DNA of 64,000 bases from Phycisphaeraceae bacterium (GTDB lineage Bacteria; Planctomycetota; Phycisphaerae; Phycisphaerales; Phycisphaeraceae), in assembly GCA_020851465.1 (NCBI GenBank), contig JADZCR010000017.1, positions 206,485 through 270,484 on the forward strand, given 5' to 3'. The position numbers were made by a program, and so were the translations under genes. Below the pieces are notes generated by a model. The model ran no database searches. It worked only from the letters and a program-made list of their open reading frames with translations, and was not told the DNA's origin. Positions within the stretch are counted from its first letter, which is position 1; every line of letters begins with the position of its first letter. Of this stretch, positions 54,814 to 64,000 are shown piece after piece.

Positions 54814-56133
54814 TCATTTATTTTTTTGGGCGGGACTGTCGTTCAGATCGCTCCATACTTGAGCCGTCATCATCCACATCATGGACTCGGCAACCACACC
54901 ACTGGCAGGGATGATCCGTACGTCGTAGCCTGGCACGGTTACTTCCGCATCGCCCTCACGCCAGCATTGCGGCACGATCATCTCGTTGCGGTCCAGGTCG
55001 CTCTGAGTAAAGCGGTAATCGTTGACAACCCAGATCACCCCCTGACCAGCCATGCGGAGTGTGTCAGGGTTTCCCCAAAGCAGGACGCCGTTCATTTTCT
55101 CCATGGGAGTGAATGCGTAACCAATACCGATTACAAGATCAGCCAGCCCCGGCTCAGCACTGAGTTTGGTACCCGTTGCGGTGATGGCTGTGAATATGTT
55201 TGGATCGTGGGCCAGAACTCCCGGCAAGTGGGCAGGGGGGTAGTGCCCCTGAGCAAACAGATAAACCTTGCCGCCGTCTTTGAGCGTTCCACTGGCGCGA
55301 TCACATGCAGCGACGACTGCTTTCCACGCCGCTGTGCCGATCTCTTGCTCGATTGCCTTGAGTGATTTCAGATACGCATGGCCGAGTTTTCCCGCTTCCT
55401 GGGGTGCAACCGTGATATCGTCGTGAAACCGCTTGCCCTCATATTTCTTGTATCGCTCCAGTTTCACATCGGTCACGATGCTCTGGTACATCGCAGGTGT
55501 CTTACCCGCACGGGTGCAAGCAGCGAAAAGCTCGGACATCCACGTCCAGGCGACAATCGCATTGGCGGTAGTGAAAGTCGGGACGACATCACGGCCGTTT
55601 TTAGATTTGAACAAGCCGTCTTCAGCCGGGGCGTAATTATCGAGAAGTACCGCACATGCTTTCTGAGCGCGATTGAGAAGACCAAGCGATTTGAGCTGTG
55701 CGAAAGAGGCAATGCCGATCACCGTTGAGTTTTGCGACGTGAGTTTTTCAGCGTCAGCAAGTTCGGTTTCGAGGAGTTTTTTCGCATCAGGCTCCGCCGC
55801 AGTTGTGACGCCAAAGGCGTAGAGAATCACGTCGCCAGGCTTGCCTGCTTCCGCACGATAGCAGACGAATCCGCCGCTGCGTGCCCCCAGTTCTTCATTC
55901 AGGCTCGCGCCGCCACGCACGCCGAGACTCTTACCATCAATGAACGGCTTAGCAGCCAGTTCAGCAGCGTGCGTGATCGACGCCATCGCATTGTGATCGA
56001 CTTTATCGATCGTGGCGATTACGAAGTCGTGATATGCCCGTGCCGCAGGTGCTTCATCGCCAGCATGGGCCGATGAGAGCAAAACGAGAATGAAAAAAGT
56101 AACCAGCGCGGTGCGCAGCAAAGATGATTTCAT
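54814..56133 (-). CDS. Exported protein of unknown function
   Basis: 439 residues. Signal peptide (LRTALVTFFILVLLSSAHA). The body has GGVVCYRAEAGKPGDVILYAF-like and KVYLFAQGHYPPAHLPG segments, and C-terminal EGDAEVTVPGYDVRIIP. I do not recognise a family; several strand-helix alternations suggest an alpha/beta fold, perhaps sugar- or ligand-binding, but I see no active-site motif. Followed 82 bp upstream on the same strand by efp. It is a good candidate for a planctomycete-specific periplasmic protein. Confidence 0.6.
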   Translation of the reverse strand: MKSSLLRTALVTFFILVLLSSAHAGDEAPAARAYHDFVIATIDKVDHNAMASITHAAELAAKPFIDGKSLGVRGGASLNEELGARSGGFVCYRAEAGKPGDVILYAFGVTTAAEPDAKKLLETELADAEKLTSQNSTVIGIASFAQLKSLGLLNRAQKACAVLLDNYAPAEDGLFKSKNGRDVVPTFTTANAIVAWTWMSELFAACTRAGKTPAMYQSIVTDVKLERYKKYEGKRFHDDITVAPQEAGKLGHAYLKSLKAIEQEIGTAAWKAVVAACDRASGTLKDGGKVYLFAQGHYPPAHLPGVLAHDPNIFTAITATGTKLSAEPGLADLVIGIGYAFTPMEKMNGVLLWGNPDTLRMAGQGVIWVVNDYRFTQSDLDRNEMIVPQCWREGDAEVTVPGYDVRIIPASGVVAESMMWMMTAQVWSDLNDSPAQKNK

Positions 56134-56215
56134 TCGTGAAGTTTAACGAATGAGATGCAACAACCGAGTCGGATGAATTCAGACCACTGCTTAAGGAACG
56201 TAACGAGGAGTGACT

Positions 56216-56776
56216 TCAATCCCCGGCCCGGCTCAGGTATTCGCCTGATTCGGTGGAGATACGAACGGTCTCTCCCTGTGAAATAAATCCCGGCACGCGA
56301 ATCTTCAAGCCGGTTTCACAGACAGCTTCCTTGAGCTGGTTGGTGGCGGTTGCTCCCTTGATGCCCGGCGGGGTCTCGGTCAGCTTGAGTTCGACTACCT
56401 TGGGCAGTTCGATGCTGACAACTTTGCCCTCAGCCACCAGGCCGGTCACCGACGTGTTGGGTTTGAGGTAGAGCAGCGAATCGCCCAGAACATCGGGATC
56501 GAGCGCAGTTTGCTCGAAGTCCGTGGTATCCATGAAAACGGCGCCGGTATTGTCGGAATAAAGATATTCAAGCTCGCGACGGTCGAGGTTGACCGCTTCG
56601 ACTTCTTCACCTGAACCGAGACGCTTTTCCAGCGAGACGCCGGTTTTGACGTTCTTGATTTTGACCTGCATGAACGCACGAAGGTTACCGGGTGTGCGGT
56701 GCTCAGCCTTGGTGACGACGAAAAGGTTTCCATCCATGCGGATGGCGATGCCGGGACGCAGATCTTGCGACTTCAC
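56216..56776 (-). CDS. efp: Elongation factor P
   Basis: 186 residues from GTG 56776, with GGAG 8 nt upstream; the longer frame to 56836 is unlike EF-P. N-terminal KOW/SH3-like domain with SQDLRPGIAIRMDG, the tip loop HRTPGNLRAFMQ, then the two OB domains with VAEGKVVSIELPKVVEL, TPPGIKGATATNQLK and ISTESGEYLSR, the usual C-terminal signature. EF-P relieves stalling at proline runs. The tip position that is Lys34 in E. coli or Arg32 in the rhamnosylated group aligns with Asn31 here, so the known modifications cannot apply directly. Confidence 0.95.
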   Translation of the reverse strand: MKSQDLRPGIAIRMDGNLFVVTKAEHRTPGNLRAFMQVKIKNVKTGVSLEKRLGSGEEVEAVNLDRRELEYLYSDNTGAVFMDTTDFEQTALDPDVLGDSLLYLKPNTSVTGLVAEGKVVSIELPKVVELKLTETPPGIKGATATNQLKEAVCETGLKIRVPGFISQGETVRISTESGEYLSRAGD

Positions 56777-57012
56777 GAGCGAATCTCCGTGCGGGATTGA
56801 GGTAGTTGCAGACCAGCCATTATGACAATATTGCACGATTCTTCAACTCGGTTGTGGCGTTACAGCCACTGCATGATTTCCATTCCATCGCTCAGCTGCA
56901 CGGTCGTCCACGCGAAGAATTACGTTTTTAATCATCTCGTTTAATCTCGCCATCAAGGTTAGAATGCTCAGGGAGCTTACCCCGTCTCGCGCATCATGGA
57001 GCTAGGCCAGGG

Positions 57013-60000
57013 ATGGCGTTGTCACCCAGTCAATTCGTTCACCTGCATGTTCACAGTCAGTACTCGCTGCTCGACGGCGCGTGCCGTATCGGCGATATGG
57101 TGAAACGTGCGAAGGAACTCGATCAACCGGCACTGGCGATCACGGATCACGGTTGCCTTTTCGGGGTCATCGATTTTTACAACAAGGCCGTCGAAGCTGG
57201 CATCAAACCGATCGTCGGCATCGAAGCCTACATGGCTCCCGGAGCACGAAGCGACCGGCAAACTACAGGTGCCAAGGATGGCGGCTATCACCTTCTGCTA
57301 CTGGCGCAAAATCGCATCGGCTACGGCAACCTTCTCAAGCTTTCATCCATCGCCTACACCGAGGGCTTTTATTACAAGCCGCGCATTGATAAGGAAGTGC
57401 TCAAAAAATACTCCGAAGGGCTGATCGCCACCAGTGCGTGCCTTGGCGGGGAAATCCCCGGAGCACTGATGCAGGATAACCGCAAAAAAGCCAGAGAAAT
57501 CGCGGAGATTTATCTCTCCATCTTCGGTCCTGATCGCTTCTTCATCGAAATCCAGAAACACATTCCTGAGCAGGATCAGGTCAATCCCGAATTGACCGAT
57601 CTGGCGTCACGTCTCGGTATTGGCTGCGTCGCGACCAACGATGTCCACTTTCTTCTGGCTGACGATCACGCCCCCCATGACTGTCTCTGCTGCATCTCGA
57701 CCGGCAAGCTCATCAGCGATGAGTCGAGGATGAAATATCCGACACAGCTCTACATGAAGAGCAGCGCGGAGATGTACGCAGCACAGGATCATCTCGAATG
57801 GACCAAGGCATGTGAAAACAGCGTGCGCATCGCCCAGATGTGCGAATTGGAGCTTAACTTCAAGCAAAGTTTTGCGCCGGTTGTGAAAATCGAAAAGAAG
57901 TCAGAGGACACACAATCAAAAGCAGAGCTTCCGCCCGTCGGGTCAACACAATGGTACAACCAGTTCTGCGCGGGCTTCCGTCTTCAACCGTATGACGAGA
58001 TCAAAGACAAGGCGATCACCTCAGCAGACCTGAAAAAGCATTGCGATGCTGCGTTGCGTGAGCTTGCGGAGGCCGGATTGGTGTGGCGTTATGGGGCGGA
58101 ACAAGTCACCGCTGAGCAGCGAGCCCGACTGGAACGCGAGCTTAAGGTTCTCGCAGATAAAAACATTTCCGCTTATTTCCTCATCGTCTGGGACTTCGTC
58201 AGCGAGGCACGCCGTCGCGGCATCCCCGCCAATGCTCGTGGTTCGGGTGTTGGCACGATGGTCGGTTACTGTCTTGGATTGTCGAATGCCTGTCCCGTCA
58301 AATACGGCCTGCTCTTTGAGCGATTCACCGACCCGGATCGTTCCGAGTACCCCGATATCGATATCGATATCTGTCAGGATGGCCGACAGGACATCATCGA
58401 CTATGTACGGCAGAAATACGGCCACGTAGCTCAGATCATCACCTTTGGAACGCTTAAAGCCCGTGCGGCAATCCGCGATGTCGGGCGTGTCCTTAACGTG
58501 CCGCTGAGTGAAGTGGACAAACTCTGCAAGCTGGTCGGCGATGGCCTGGATACGACCATTCAGAAGGTACTTGAAAAGGATCCCGATTTTCAGAGGCTGC
58601 ACAACGACAACCCGCTTCATCGCAAACTGATCGATACCGCCAAGCGTCTTGAGGGTTTGGCTCGCCACGCTGGGGTACATGCCGCGGGTGTGGTGATCGC
58701 TACGCAGCCGCTCGACAACATCATTCCGCTGTACCGTCCGCCCAATACCGATCAGCTTGTGACGCAGTGGGATGGACCGACAGTAGAGAAGGTCGGTCTG
58801 TTGAAGATGGACTTTCTTGGCCTGCGCACCCTTTCGATCATTGAAAAAGCTAAGTCACTGATTCGTGCTTCTCTGTCCGCAGAGGCCATTCGTAAAACCA
58901 TCGACGAAACACGTAATGCTCAAGGGTTGCAACCACTGGATGCAGATGTCGATCCGCTCGACCTTGATCGGCTCACCTATGACGATCAAAACGTGCTTGA
59001 TCTTTTTCGCCGTGGAGAGACCGCGGGGGTGTTTCAGTTTGAGTCGGGAGGAATGCGCAATCTGCTGCTGGGGATGAAGCCCGACCGTCTCGAAGATCTC
59101 ATTGCAGCCAATGCGCTGTTCCGTCCGGGGCCGATGGACCTGATCCCGGTCTATTGCGAACGTAAAAATGGCCGTCAGCCTGTACCTCGCGCACATCCGA
59201 TCATTGAGCAGTACACCTCGGAAACTTACGGCGTGATGGTCTATCAAGAACAGGTCATGCAGATCGTTCATAGTCTGGGCGGTATTCCATTGCGTGCTGC
59301 ATACACGTTGATCAAGCACATCTCGAAGAAAAAGGAAAAGGAGATTGATACGGTCAGACCAAAGTTTGTCGAAGGCGCGATGAAACAGGGTCTGACCGAA
59401 AAAACGGCACAGGAACTTTTCGTGCTGATTCTCAATTTCGCCGGTTACGGTTTCAATAAGTCGCACTCGACCGGTTATGCGATTGTCGCCTATCAGACGG
59501 CGTATCTGAAAACGTATTTCCCTGTTCAATACATGGCCGCGGTGCTCACTTATGAGTCCGTGGATACGACCAAGGTCATGCAGTACATGGATGAATGCCG
59601 TCGTGTGCGTTTCCCCGACGGGCATCGTGGGATCAGTGTCAAACCTCCGGATATCAATCTGTCGGAGATTGGATTCACCGTTGTATTTGATGAAGGGGAA
59701 CCGCGTGATGGGAACCACGGTCACATCCGCTTCGGCCTGAGTGCGGTCAAAGGCGTGGGCGAAAAAGCGATTCGTGCGATGATTGCAGCTCGTGAATCAA
59801 AACCTGCGGAGAGTGATCCAAAAGAAAAAGTTACATCCCTGCCTTTCAAGGGCATCTACGACTTTTGTGAACGAGTCCCGCCGGGAGCGGTTAACAAGGC
59901 AACACTGGAAGCACTGGTCAAATGCGGTGCATTCGACAGTATTCATGGCAGGGATAATCGCGCAGGTATGGTTGCTGCGATCGACGCGGCGATGCAAGCC

Positions 60001-60933
60001 GGCTCTCGGATCGCAGCCGACCGTGACGCAGGGCAGATGAGCTTTTTCGACGCATTCGCTGATAAGAAGCATCCTGCGGCATCATCCGCCGCAACTGCAA
60101 CGGTTTCGCTTCCGAAGATTGCTGCATGGTCGAACAATGAGTTGCTCGCTTACGAAAAGAGCGCTCTGGGTTTCTACATTTCGAGCCACCCGCTTGATAT
60201 GTATGACGATACGATCCAGCGTTTTTCCAGTGCCGCGGTTGCAGACGTCAAGCGTCTGAGTGCAAACGTACCGGTGATCCTTGGCGGCATGTTGACGCGC
60301 GTGCGAGTCACGATAACGAAAAAAGGCAAAAGTACCGGTCAGAAAATGGCGGTGATCACCATCGAAGACAAGTCGGGTGCGATGGAATGTGTGATTTTCT
60401 CTGAAGCCTATGCGATCGCTTCGCCATGGATCGAATCCGACAGGATGGTTTTTCTCAAAGGCAGGGTGGATCGCCGACGTGAGGAGCCTGGCATGCTGGT
60501 GGACCAAGTGTTGCCGATCGAACAGGCCGCGAATCTTGCTCAAGGTGTGAGCATCGTGCTGCAAGGCGGCTCGGCAGTCGAGGGTAAGCCCGCCTTCCCC
60601 TATAACGGTGAATTATCCAACCTCAAGACGCTCCTCCAGCAGGCGAGCCTGCAACGCGGAGGAACGATGGTGCCTGTGTATCTGGACGTTCATCAGAACG
60701 GCACGGTTGCGCGGCTTCGTCTCAACAATCTTCGTATCGGCGTCACCGCTGACCTACCGCAGCGCATCAGTGCCGTACTGCATACCCCGGGTTGTTGTGA
60801 GTTCATCGGCCCCGCGAAAATCATTAAGGGAGCCGCGTCAGCCGTGCTGCATGACGACAGTGCTCCCGTCAATCGCCTGATCAAGGCTCCCGCTGCGGAA
60901 GAAGAGTTCTGCGCGAGTATTGACCGTTACTGA
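57013..60933 (+). CDS. dnaE: DNA polymerase III subunit alpha
   Basis: 1306 residues, longer than E. coli DnaE (1160). PHP domain at the start (FVHLHVHSQYSLLDGA, ITDHGCLFG), polymerase palm with acidic triad Asp448, Asp450 and Asp452 in YPDIDIDICQDGR, and ARGSGVGTMVGYCLG; fingers and tau-binding parts follow. Near the C-terminus an OB-fold (GGMLTRVRVTITKKGKSTGQ) precedes a less conserved tail. DnaE is the replicative polymerase; no 3'-5' exonuclease domain is fused, so a separate epsilon subunit or PHP proofreading is needed. Start ATG 57013 after a 236-bp spacer. Confidence 0.96.
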   Translation: MALSPSQFVHLHVHSQYSLLDGACRIGDMVKRAKELDQPALAITDHGCLFGVIDFYNKAVEAGIKPIVGIEAYMAPGARSDRQTTGAKDGGYHLLLLAQNRIGYGNLLKLSSIAYTEGFYYKPRIDKEVLKKYSEGLIATSACLGGEIPGALMQDNRKKAREIAEIYLSIFGPDRFFIEIQKHIPEQDQVNPELTDLASRLGIGCVATNDVHFLLADDHAPHDCLCCISTGKLISDESRMKYPTQLYMKSSAEMYAAQDHLEWTKACENSVRIAQMCELELNFKQSFAPVVKIEKKSEDTQSKAELPPVGSTQWYNQFCAGFRLQPYDEIKDKAITSADLKKHCDAALRELAEAGLVWRYGAEQVTAEQRARLERELKVLADKNISAYFLIVWDFVSEARRRGIPANARGSGVGTMVGYCLGLSNACPVKYGLLFERFTDPDRSEYPDIDIDICQDGRQDIIDYVRQKYGHVAQIITFGTLKARAAIRDVGRVLNVPLSEVDKLCKLVGDGLDTTIQKVLEKDPDFQRLHNDNPLHRKLIDTAKRLEGLARHAGVHAAGVVIATQPLDNIIPLYRPPNTDQLVTQWDGPTVEKVGLLKMDFLGLRTLSIIEKAKSLIRASLSAEAIRKTIDETRNAQGLQPLDADVDPLDLDRLTYDDQNVLDLFRRGETAGVFQFESGGMRNLLLGMKPDRLEDLIAANALFRPGPMDLIPVYCERKNGRQPVPRAHPIIEQYTSETYGVMVYQEQVMQIVHSLGGIPLRAAYTLIKHISKKKEKEIDTVRPKFVEGAMKQGLTEKTAQELFVLILNFAGYGFNKSHSTGYAIVAYQTAYLKTYFPVQYMAAVLTYESVDTTKVMQYMDECRRVRFPDGHRGISVKPPDINLSEIGFTVVFDEGEPRDGNHGHIRFGLSAVKGVGEKAIRAMIAARESKPAESDPKEKVTSLPFKGIYDFCERVPPGAVNKATLEALVKCGAFDSIHGRDNRAGMVAAIDAAMQAGSRIAADRDAGQMSFFDAFADKKHPAASSAATATVSLPKIAAWSNNELLAYEKSALGFYISSHPLDMYDDTIQRFSSAAVADVKRLSANVPVILGGMLTRVRVTITKKGKSTGQKMAVITIEDKSGAMECVIFSEAYAIASPWIESDRMVFLKGRVDRRREEPGMLVDQVLPIEQAANLAQGVSIVLQGGSAVEGKPAFPYNGELSNLKTLLQQASLQRGGTMVPVYLDVHQNGTVARLRLNNLRIGVTADLPQRISAVLHTPGCCEFIGPAKIIKGAASAVLHDDSAPVNRLIKAPAAEEEFCASIDRY

Positions 60934-60966
60934 GCGGCGGCTGCGGCCAGATTTTCTAAAGCAAAA

Positions 60967-61173
60967 TTATTTCTCGTCCCGCACTTCGACGATTGTTTTG
61001 CGGTCCGGGCCGTAAACGTAAATTTTTCCGGGGACCTCGTTGCGACAGGCTTTATGTGATCCATCGCAATAGGGCAGGTTCTGTGAGAGGCCGCACTGAC
61101 AAATCCAGACGCTTTTTTCCTGCGGTTTGATTTCGAATGGACCCGTTGCGGTATGCAGTACAAGTCGTGGCAT
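60967..61173 (-). CDS. CDGSH iron-sulfur domain protein
   Basis: 68 residues. The 3Cys-1His signature CQCGLSQNLPYCDGSH binds a pH-labile [2Fe-2S] cluster as in mitoNEET. ATG 61173 has AGGAG about 7 nt upstream. Small single-motif bacterial proteins of this type have electron- or cluster-transfer roles that are not well defined. Convergent with dnaE (33 bp apart) and 21 bp from the NDUFA9-like gene upstream on the same strand, likely the same transcript. Confidence 0.9.
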   Translation of the reverse strand: MPRLVLHTATGPFEIKPQEKSVWICQCGLSQNLPYCDGSHKACRNEVPGKIYVYGPDRKTIVEVRDEK

Positions 61174-61194
61174 GGTGATCTCCTTGCATCAATC

Positions 61195-62121
61195 TTAGGT
61201 CAACTCGGAAGCATAGCCCGCCAACGTATCCTCAAACGACGAGAATTTTATTTTGAAGTGTTCCTGCGCCTTTTCGATCCCGCATATGGAATCTTCCTGG
61301 CTCATGATGACTTGATCTCGATTGAAAGGTACACCCGGCAATCCCGCAATAAGGCTGGCGTACCATGCGGGGACCGCGATGATCCGCTTGTTGCGGGATG
61401 ACGGCAAATGGTTTCGCACGATTGTGTAAAGCTGCGGCCAGGTGAGCACATCCGGGCCGCCCAGAGGATAGGTCTCGCCGCCCGCTAGTGGATTATCCAC
61501 TGCGTCGGAAAAGCAGGCCGCTACGTCCTCGACATAGATCGGTTGCAGCCGCCCCGCGCCATTTTTGCCAAAGACTCCGGCACCGAAGTAAGGGACGAAT
61601 GGTGGAAATCGTTTCGTCCAAAAATCCTTCACCATCCTCATAAATTCGCCATCTGGCCCATGAATGATTGATGGTCGAAAGATCGTCCAGCAAAGGCCGC
61701 TGTTGCGCACGGCTTCTTCCGCTTGCCATTTTGTGCAGTGATAAGTGCTCACCGCAGCCGGTCGACTGCCCAGTGCCGACATCTGAATCCACCGCGTGAT
61801 ACCTGCGCGTTTCGTCGCCGCGAGCAGTCGTTGTGTAGCCTCGACATGAATGCGCTGAAAAGTCTGTCCCGCAGAGGGCTTCTCCATGATGATGCCGACC
61901 AAGTGAACAACCGCATCGCAACCGTGCAGGAGTTCTTCCATCGCATGATCGTCAAAAAGATCACCGGCCACCGGTTTGAGGTTGGTGTCCTTTGTGGTGA
62001 ATTTTTGCGGATCGCGCACCAAGGCATGAATTCGGTAACCACGAGAGAGCAGCCGCGAAACAACATGGCGGCCGACAAATCCAGTGGCACCCGTCAATGC
62101 GATCTGTTTCGCTTCAGCCAT
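61195..62121 (-). CDS. NAD(P)-binding SDR, complex I NDUFA9-like
   Basis: 308 residues. Atypical short-chain dehydrogenase: ALTGATGFVGRHVVSRLL is the Rossmann glycine motif, followed by VHLVGIIMEKPS, and the catalytic Tyr/Lys appears as STYHCTKWQAEE. PSIIHGPDGEFM and YVEDVAACFSDAVDN are typical of the NDUFA9-like group, which bind NADPH and are often found apart from complex I in bacteria. Substrate unknown. Probably co-transcribed with the CDGSH gene (21 bp downstream). Confidence 0.85.
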   Translation of the reverse strand: MAEAKQIALTGATGFVGRHVVSRLLSRGYRIHALVRDPQKFTTKDTNLKPVAGDLFDDHAMEELLHGCDAVVHLVGIIMEKPSAGQTFQRIHVEATQRLLAATKRAGITRWIQMSALGSRPAAVSTYHCTKWQAEEAVRNSGLCWTIFRPSIIHGPDGEFMRMVKDFWTKRFPPFVPYFGAGVFGKNGAGRLQPIYVEDVAACFSDAVDNPLAGGETYPLGGPDVLTWPQLYTIVRNHLPSSRNKRIIAVPAWYASLIAGLPGVPFNRDQVIMSQEDSICGIEKAQEHFKIKFSSFEDTLAGYASELT

Positions 62122-62318
62122 GATTTTTCTTTGCGAACACCCGAAGGAGAAAAAGAAAGCATTCCAGCAGGAACAACAATCAGCGGCACAGCCCCGATAG
62201 CCGTCATAAACGGCCGCATTGACTCAGTATGTCCGCCCAAACGTACAAGGATTTCGTGTATCTTCGGAGAGGTAAGCACGGTTGGTTATAGTACGATCCC
62301 CCGCCGGAGTATTCCATT

Positions 62319-63284
62319 TTGCGTAAGAGTCGTCGTCCGTTAGTGATCGCGTCACGTCGGAGTATGCTGGCGCGAGCCCAGGCCGAGTCCATCGGTCAGG
62401 TGTTGAAGCGTCTCCATCCCGCCGTCGAGATTTCCTATCTCTGGATTGAATCGGAAGGTGATCGCCTCGCCGATGCCGCATTGGCGGAGTCCGGAGGCAA
62501 AGGTCTTTTCGCCAGTGCACTTGAGAAAGAGGTGCTTACCGGCCGTGCTGATCTGGCGGTCCATAGCCTCAAGGATTTGCCCGCCCAGTCGCCCCGTGGC
62601 GGAAAAACCTCCGGCCTTGCGATAGCCGCCATCCCACCCCGCGCCGATGTGCGGGATTGCCTTATCTCTCACGGCGGTGCTGCGCGGATTGAAGACCTTC
62701 CTCCCAATGCGGTACTCGGAACCGCCAGTCCGCGACGTGCTGCTCAGGCTCAGCGCGTTCGCCCCGATCTTCAGGTCAAACTCATTCGTGGCAATGTGGA
62801 CACGCGAATCAAGAAAGTGCTCGACGAACGCGAATACGACGCTACGCTGTTGGCCGTTGCCGGCTTGCAGCGTTGCGGGCTTGCGGAGCACGCGAAACAT
62901 CCTTTATCTGTTGAATTGATGCTTCCCGCTGCCTGTCAGGGAGCCTTGGCACTTCAATGCCGTGCGGACGACCATGTAACGCTCCTGCGCTGCCTGCCGC
63001 TTAACCATGCCGAGACCGCGACAGCCGTTCACGTTGAACGTGGAGTCGTTGCGGCTTTGCATGGTGACTGTCACTCTCCGATCGCGGCTCTGGCGACGGC
63101 AACCTCCACCGGTGTGCGTGTCAAGGTTCGTGTCCTCAGCCCGGACGGCAAACAGATGCTCGAATCAACTGACGAGTCCCCGCTCAAAGCTATGGGCAAA
63201 ATGATCAAGCGAGTGACTCAGGATCTGAAAAATCAGGGGTCGGATTTGATCCTGCGTGGCTTCGCGATACCCCAAGCGAAGTAA
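62319..63284 (+). CDS. hemC: Hydroxymethylbilane synthase (porphobilinogen deaminase)
   Basis: 321 residues from TTG 62319; GGAG lies 9 nt upstream and residue 2 onward reads RKSRRPLVIASRRSMLA, the family start. AVHSLKDLP, GTASPRRAAQ, IRGNVDTR and the dipyrromethane-binding Cys251 in LHGDCHSPI (E. coli Cys242). It polymerises four porphobilinogen molecules to hydroxymethylbilane in tetrapyrrole synthesis. hemD is not in this window. Divergent from the NDUFA9-like gene; tpiA follows 197 bp later. Confidence 0.95.
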   Translation: MRKSRRPLVIASRRSMLARAQAESIGQVLKRLHPAVEISYLWIESEGDRLADAALAESGGKGLFASALEKEVLTGRADLAVHSLKDLPAQSPRGGKTSGLAIAAIPPRADVRDCLISHGGAARIEDLPPNAVLGTASPRRAAQAQRVRPDLQVKLIRGNVDTRIKKVLDEREYDATLLAVAGLQRCGLAEHAKHPLSVELMLPAACQGALALQCRADDHVTLLRCLPLNHAETATAVHVERGVVAALHGDCHSPIAALATATSTGVRVKVRVLSPDGKQMLESTDESPLKAMGKMIKRVTQDLKNQGSDLILRGFAIPQAK

Positions 63285-63481
63285 AATCGGATCTGGCCAA
63301 ATCATCATCCGGTCGTGCTATTCGGCATGGCGAAATGACGACGCATCTCTTGTTCGTATCACGAACCAAACATTCCCAGTGTCACGCGGAGAAAACCGGG
63401 GACATGGGAAAGGGGATTGCGCCTTTCCGCCTTGTGCGCGGTATAGTGGCACGTTTCCTCCAAACAGGTCCACAGCTATAC

Positions 63482-64000
63482 ATGGCGCGTAAACCATTCA
63501 TCGGCGGCAACTGGAAAATGAACCTCACACGTGAGGAGTCAAACGCGCTGGCACGCGCTGTCGCGTCGCAGGCTCCAGCAGGTGTTGACACTGCGATATT
63601 TCCCGCCTTCCCCTATCTTGCGGGCGTCGGTGACACTCTCCGATCCGCCAATCCAAATCAAGTAAAACTAGGAGCGCAGGATTTTTATTTTCAGCCGAAT
63701 GGAGCGTTCACCGGCGAAGTCAGCATCGCCATGCTCAAGGACCTGGGTGTACAGGTGGTTCTGGTAGGGCACAGTGAGCGACGGCATGTGTTAGGTGAGA
63801 GCGATGAGTTGATTAACCGTAAAGTCCGCGCTGCACTCGATGCGGGCCTGGAAGTCATTCTTTGTGTCGGGGAAAAGCTCGAACAGCGCGAAGCAGGACA
63901 GACCCATGATGTCAATCGAGGACAGGTGCTTTTGGGTCTGGCTGGGGTGAAACGTGAGCAACTCAGCCGGGTGACAATCGCTTACGAGCCGGTATGGGCG
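63482..64000 (+). CDS. tpiA: Triosephosphate isomerase, 5' part
   Basis: The frame is open from ATG 63482 to the window end, 173 codons of about 250. FIGGNWKMN with the phosphate-binding Asn/Lys, VLVGHSERRHV with the catalytic His, and AYEPVWA with the catalytic Glu at the very edge. It interconverts dihydroxyacetone phosphate and glyceraldehyde 3-phosphate in glycolysis. Truncated only by the window. Confidence 0.95.
   Translation, partial: MARKPFIGGNWKMNLTREESNALARAVASQAPAGVDTAIFPAFPYLAGVGDTLRSANPNQVKLGAQDFYFQPNGAFTGEVSIAMLKDLGVQVVLVGHSERRHVLGESDELINRKVRAALDAGLEVILCVGEKLEQREAGQTHDVNRGQVLLGLAGVKREQLSRVTIAYEPVWA

Noticed and set aside
58855..59724. 289-codon minus-strand frame
   Set aside because: Antisense to dnaE; no family resemblance.
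1..64000. CRISPR array, prophage or secondary-metabolite cluster
   Set aside because: No spaced direct repeats, no phage structural genes and no synthase modules were seen on either strand.

Overview
The window is about 64 kb of GC-rich bacterial chromosome. Its gene content points to a planctomycete, probably class Phycisphaerae: a DUF4159 exported protein, an H-X9-DG prepilin-type fragment, two PhyH oxygenases, a neutral-ceramidase-like protein, a stand-alone Gfo/Idh oxidoreductase with a partner TIM-barrel isomerase, a GH4 enzyme, and the futalosine-pathway menaquinone enzyme MqnC. Taxonomy is inferred from gene content only. Genes are dense, on both strands, and mostly single or in short runs.

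Layout. 1-1.3 kb: the end of a GmrSD-like nuclease and the wreck of a modification methyltransferase, next to the 3' end of tRNA-Gln, so probably the eroded edge of a defence island. 1.5-9 kb: exported beta-propeller protein, exporter-type ABC transporter, YkgJ-type Cys protein, HrpB helicase, AhpD-like protein. 9-12.2 kb: stand-alone receiver, and a PAS histidine kinase overlapping a NarL-type regulator. An AT-rich 0.4 kb spacer follows, with a strong minus-strand UUCG terminator. 12.7-17.7 kb: GH4, tRNA-Leu, ceramidase-like protein, a PhyH enzyme with an altered iron site, and a BFD-type ferredoxin. 17.8-28.9 kb: recR, rpoN, glyA, a small-molecule catabolism patch (isomerase, Gfo/Idh, M24 hydrolase, second PhyH), purQ, and rpsA with its terminator. 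29-30 kb: a broken IS1595-family transposase abutting a broken H-X9-DG gene. 30-39 kb, minus strand: MscS channel, trigger factor, SHOCT membrane protein, clpX, C-terminal processing protease, aroC. 39.5-54.4 kb: acnA, desaturase, pyrH-frr followed by two exported proteins, mqnC, clpP, O-methyltransferase, GH20, small exported protein. 54.8-64 kb: exported protein of unknown function, efp, dnaE, CDGSH protein, NDUFA9-like reductase, hemC, and tpiA cut by the window edge.

Most of the window is housekeeping: translation (rpsA, frr, efp), proteostasis (tig, clpX, clpP, Ctp), replication and repair (dnaE, recR), nucleotide, cofactor and central metabolism (purQ, pyrH, glyA, aroC, hemC, mqnC, acnA, tpiA). 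The rest looks like the carbohydrate and small-molecule catabolism typical of planctomycetes. I did not find a clearly new multi-gene system. The best leads are the PhyH enzyme with an HxG in place of the HxD iron motif (16486-17376), the AT-rich spacer with a possible small RNA or attenuator (12311-12600), the metal-ligand-lacking M24 hydrolase beside a PhyH (23691-25967), and the eroded defence edge at tRNA-Gln. No CRISPR array, prophage or replication origin is visible.
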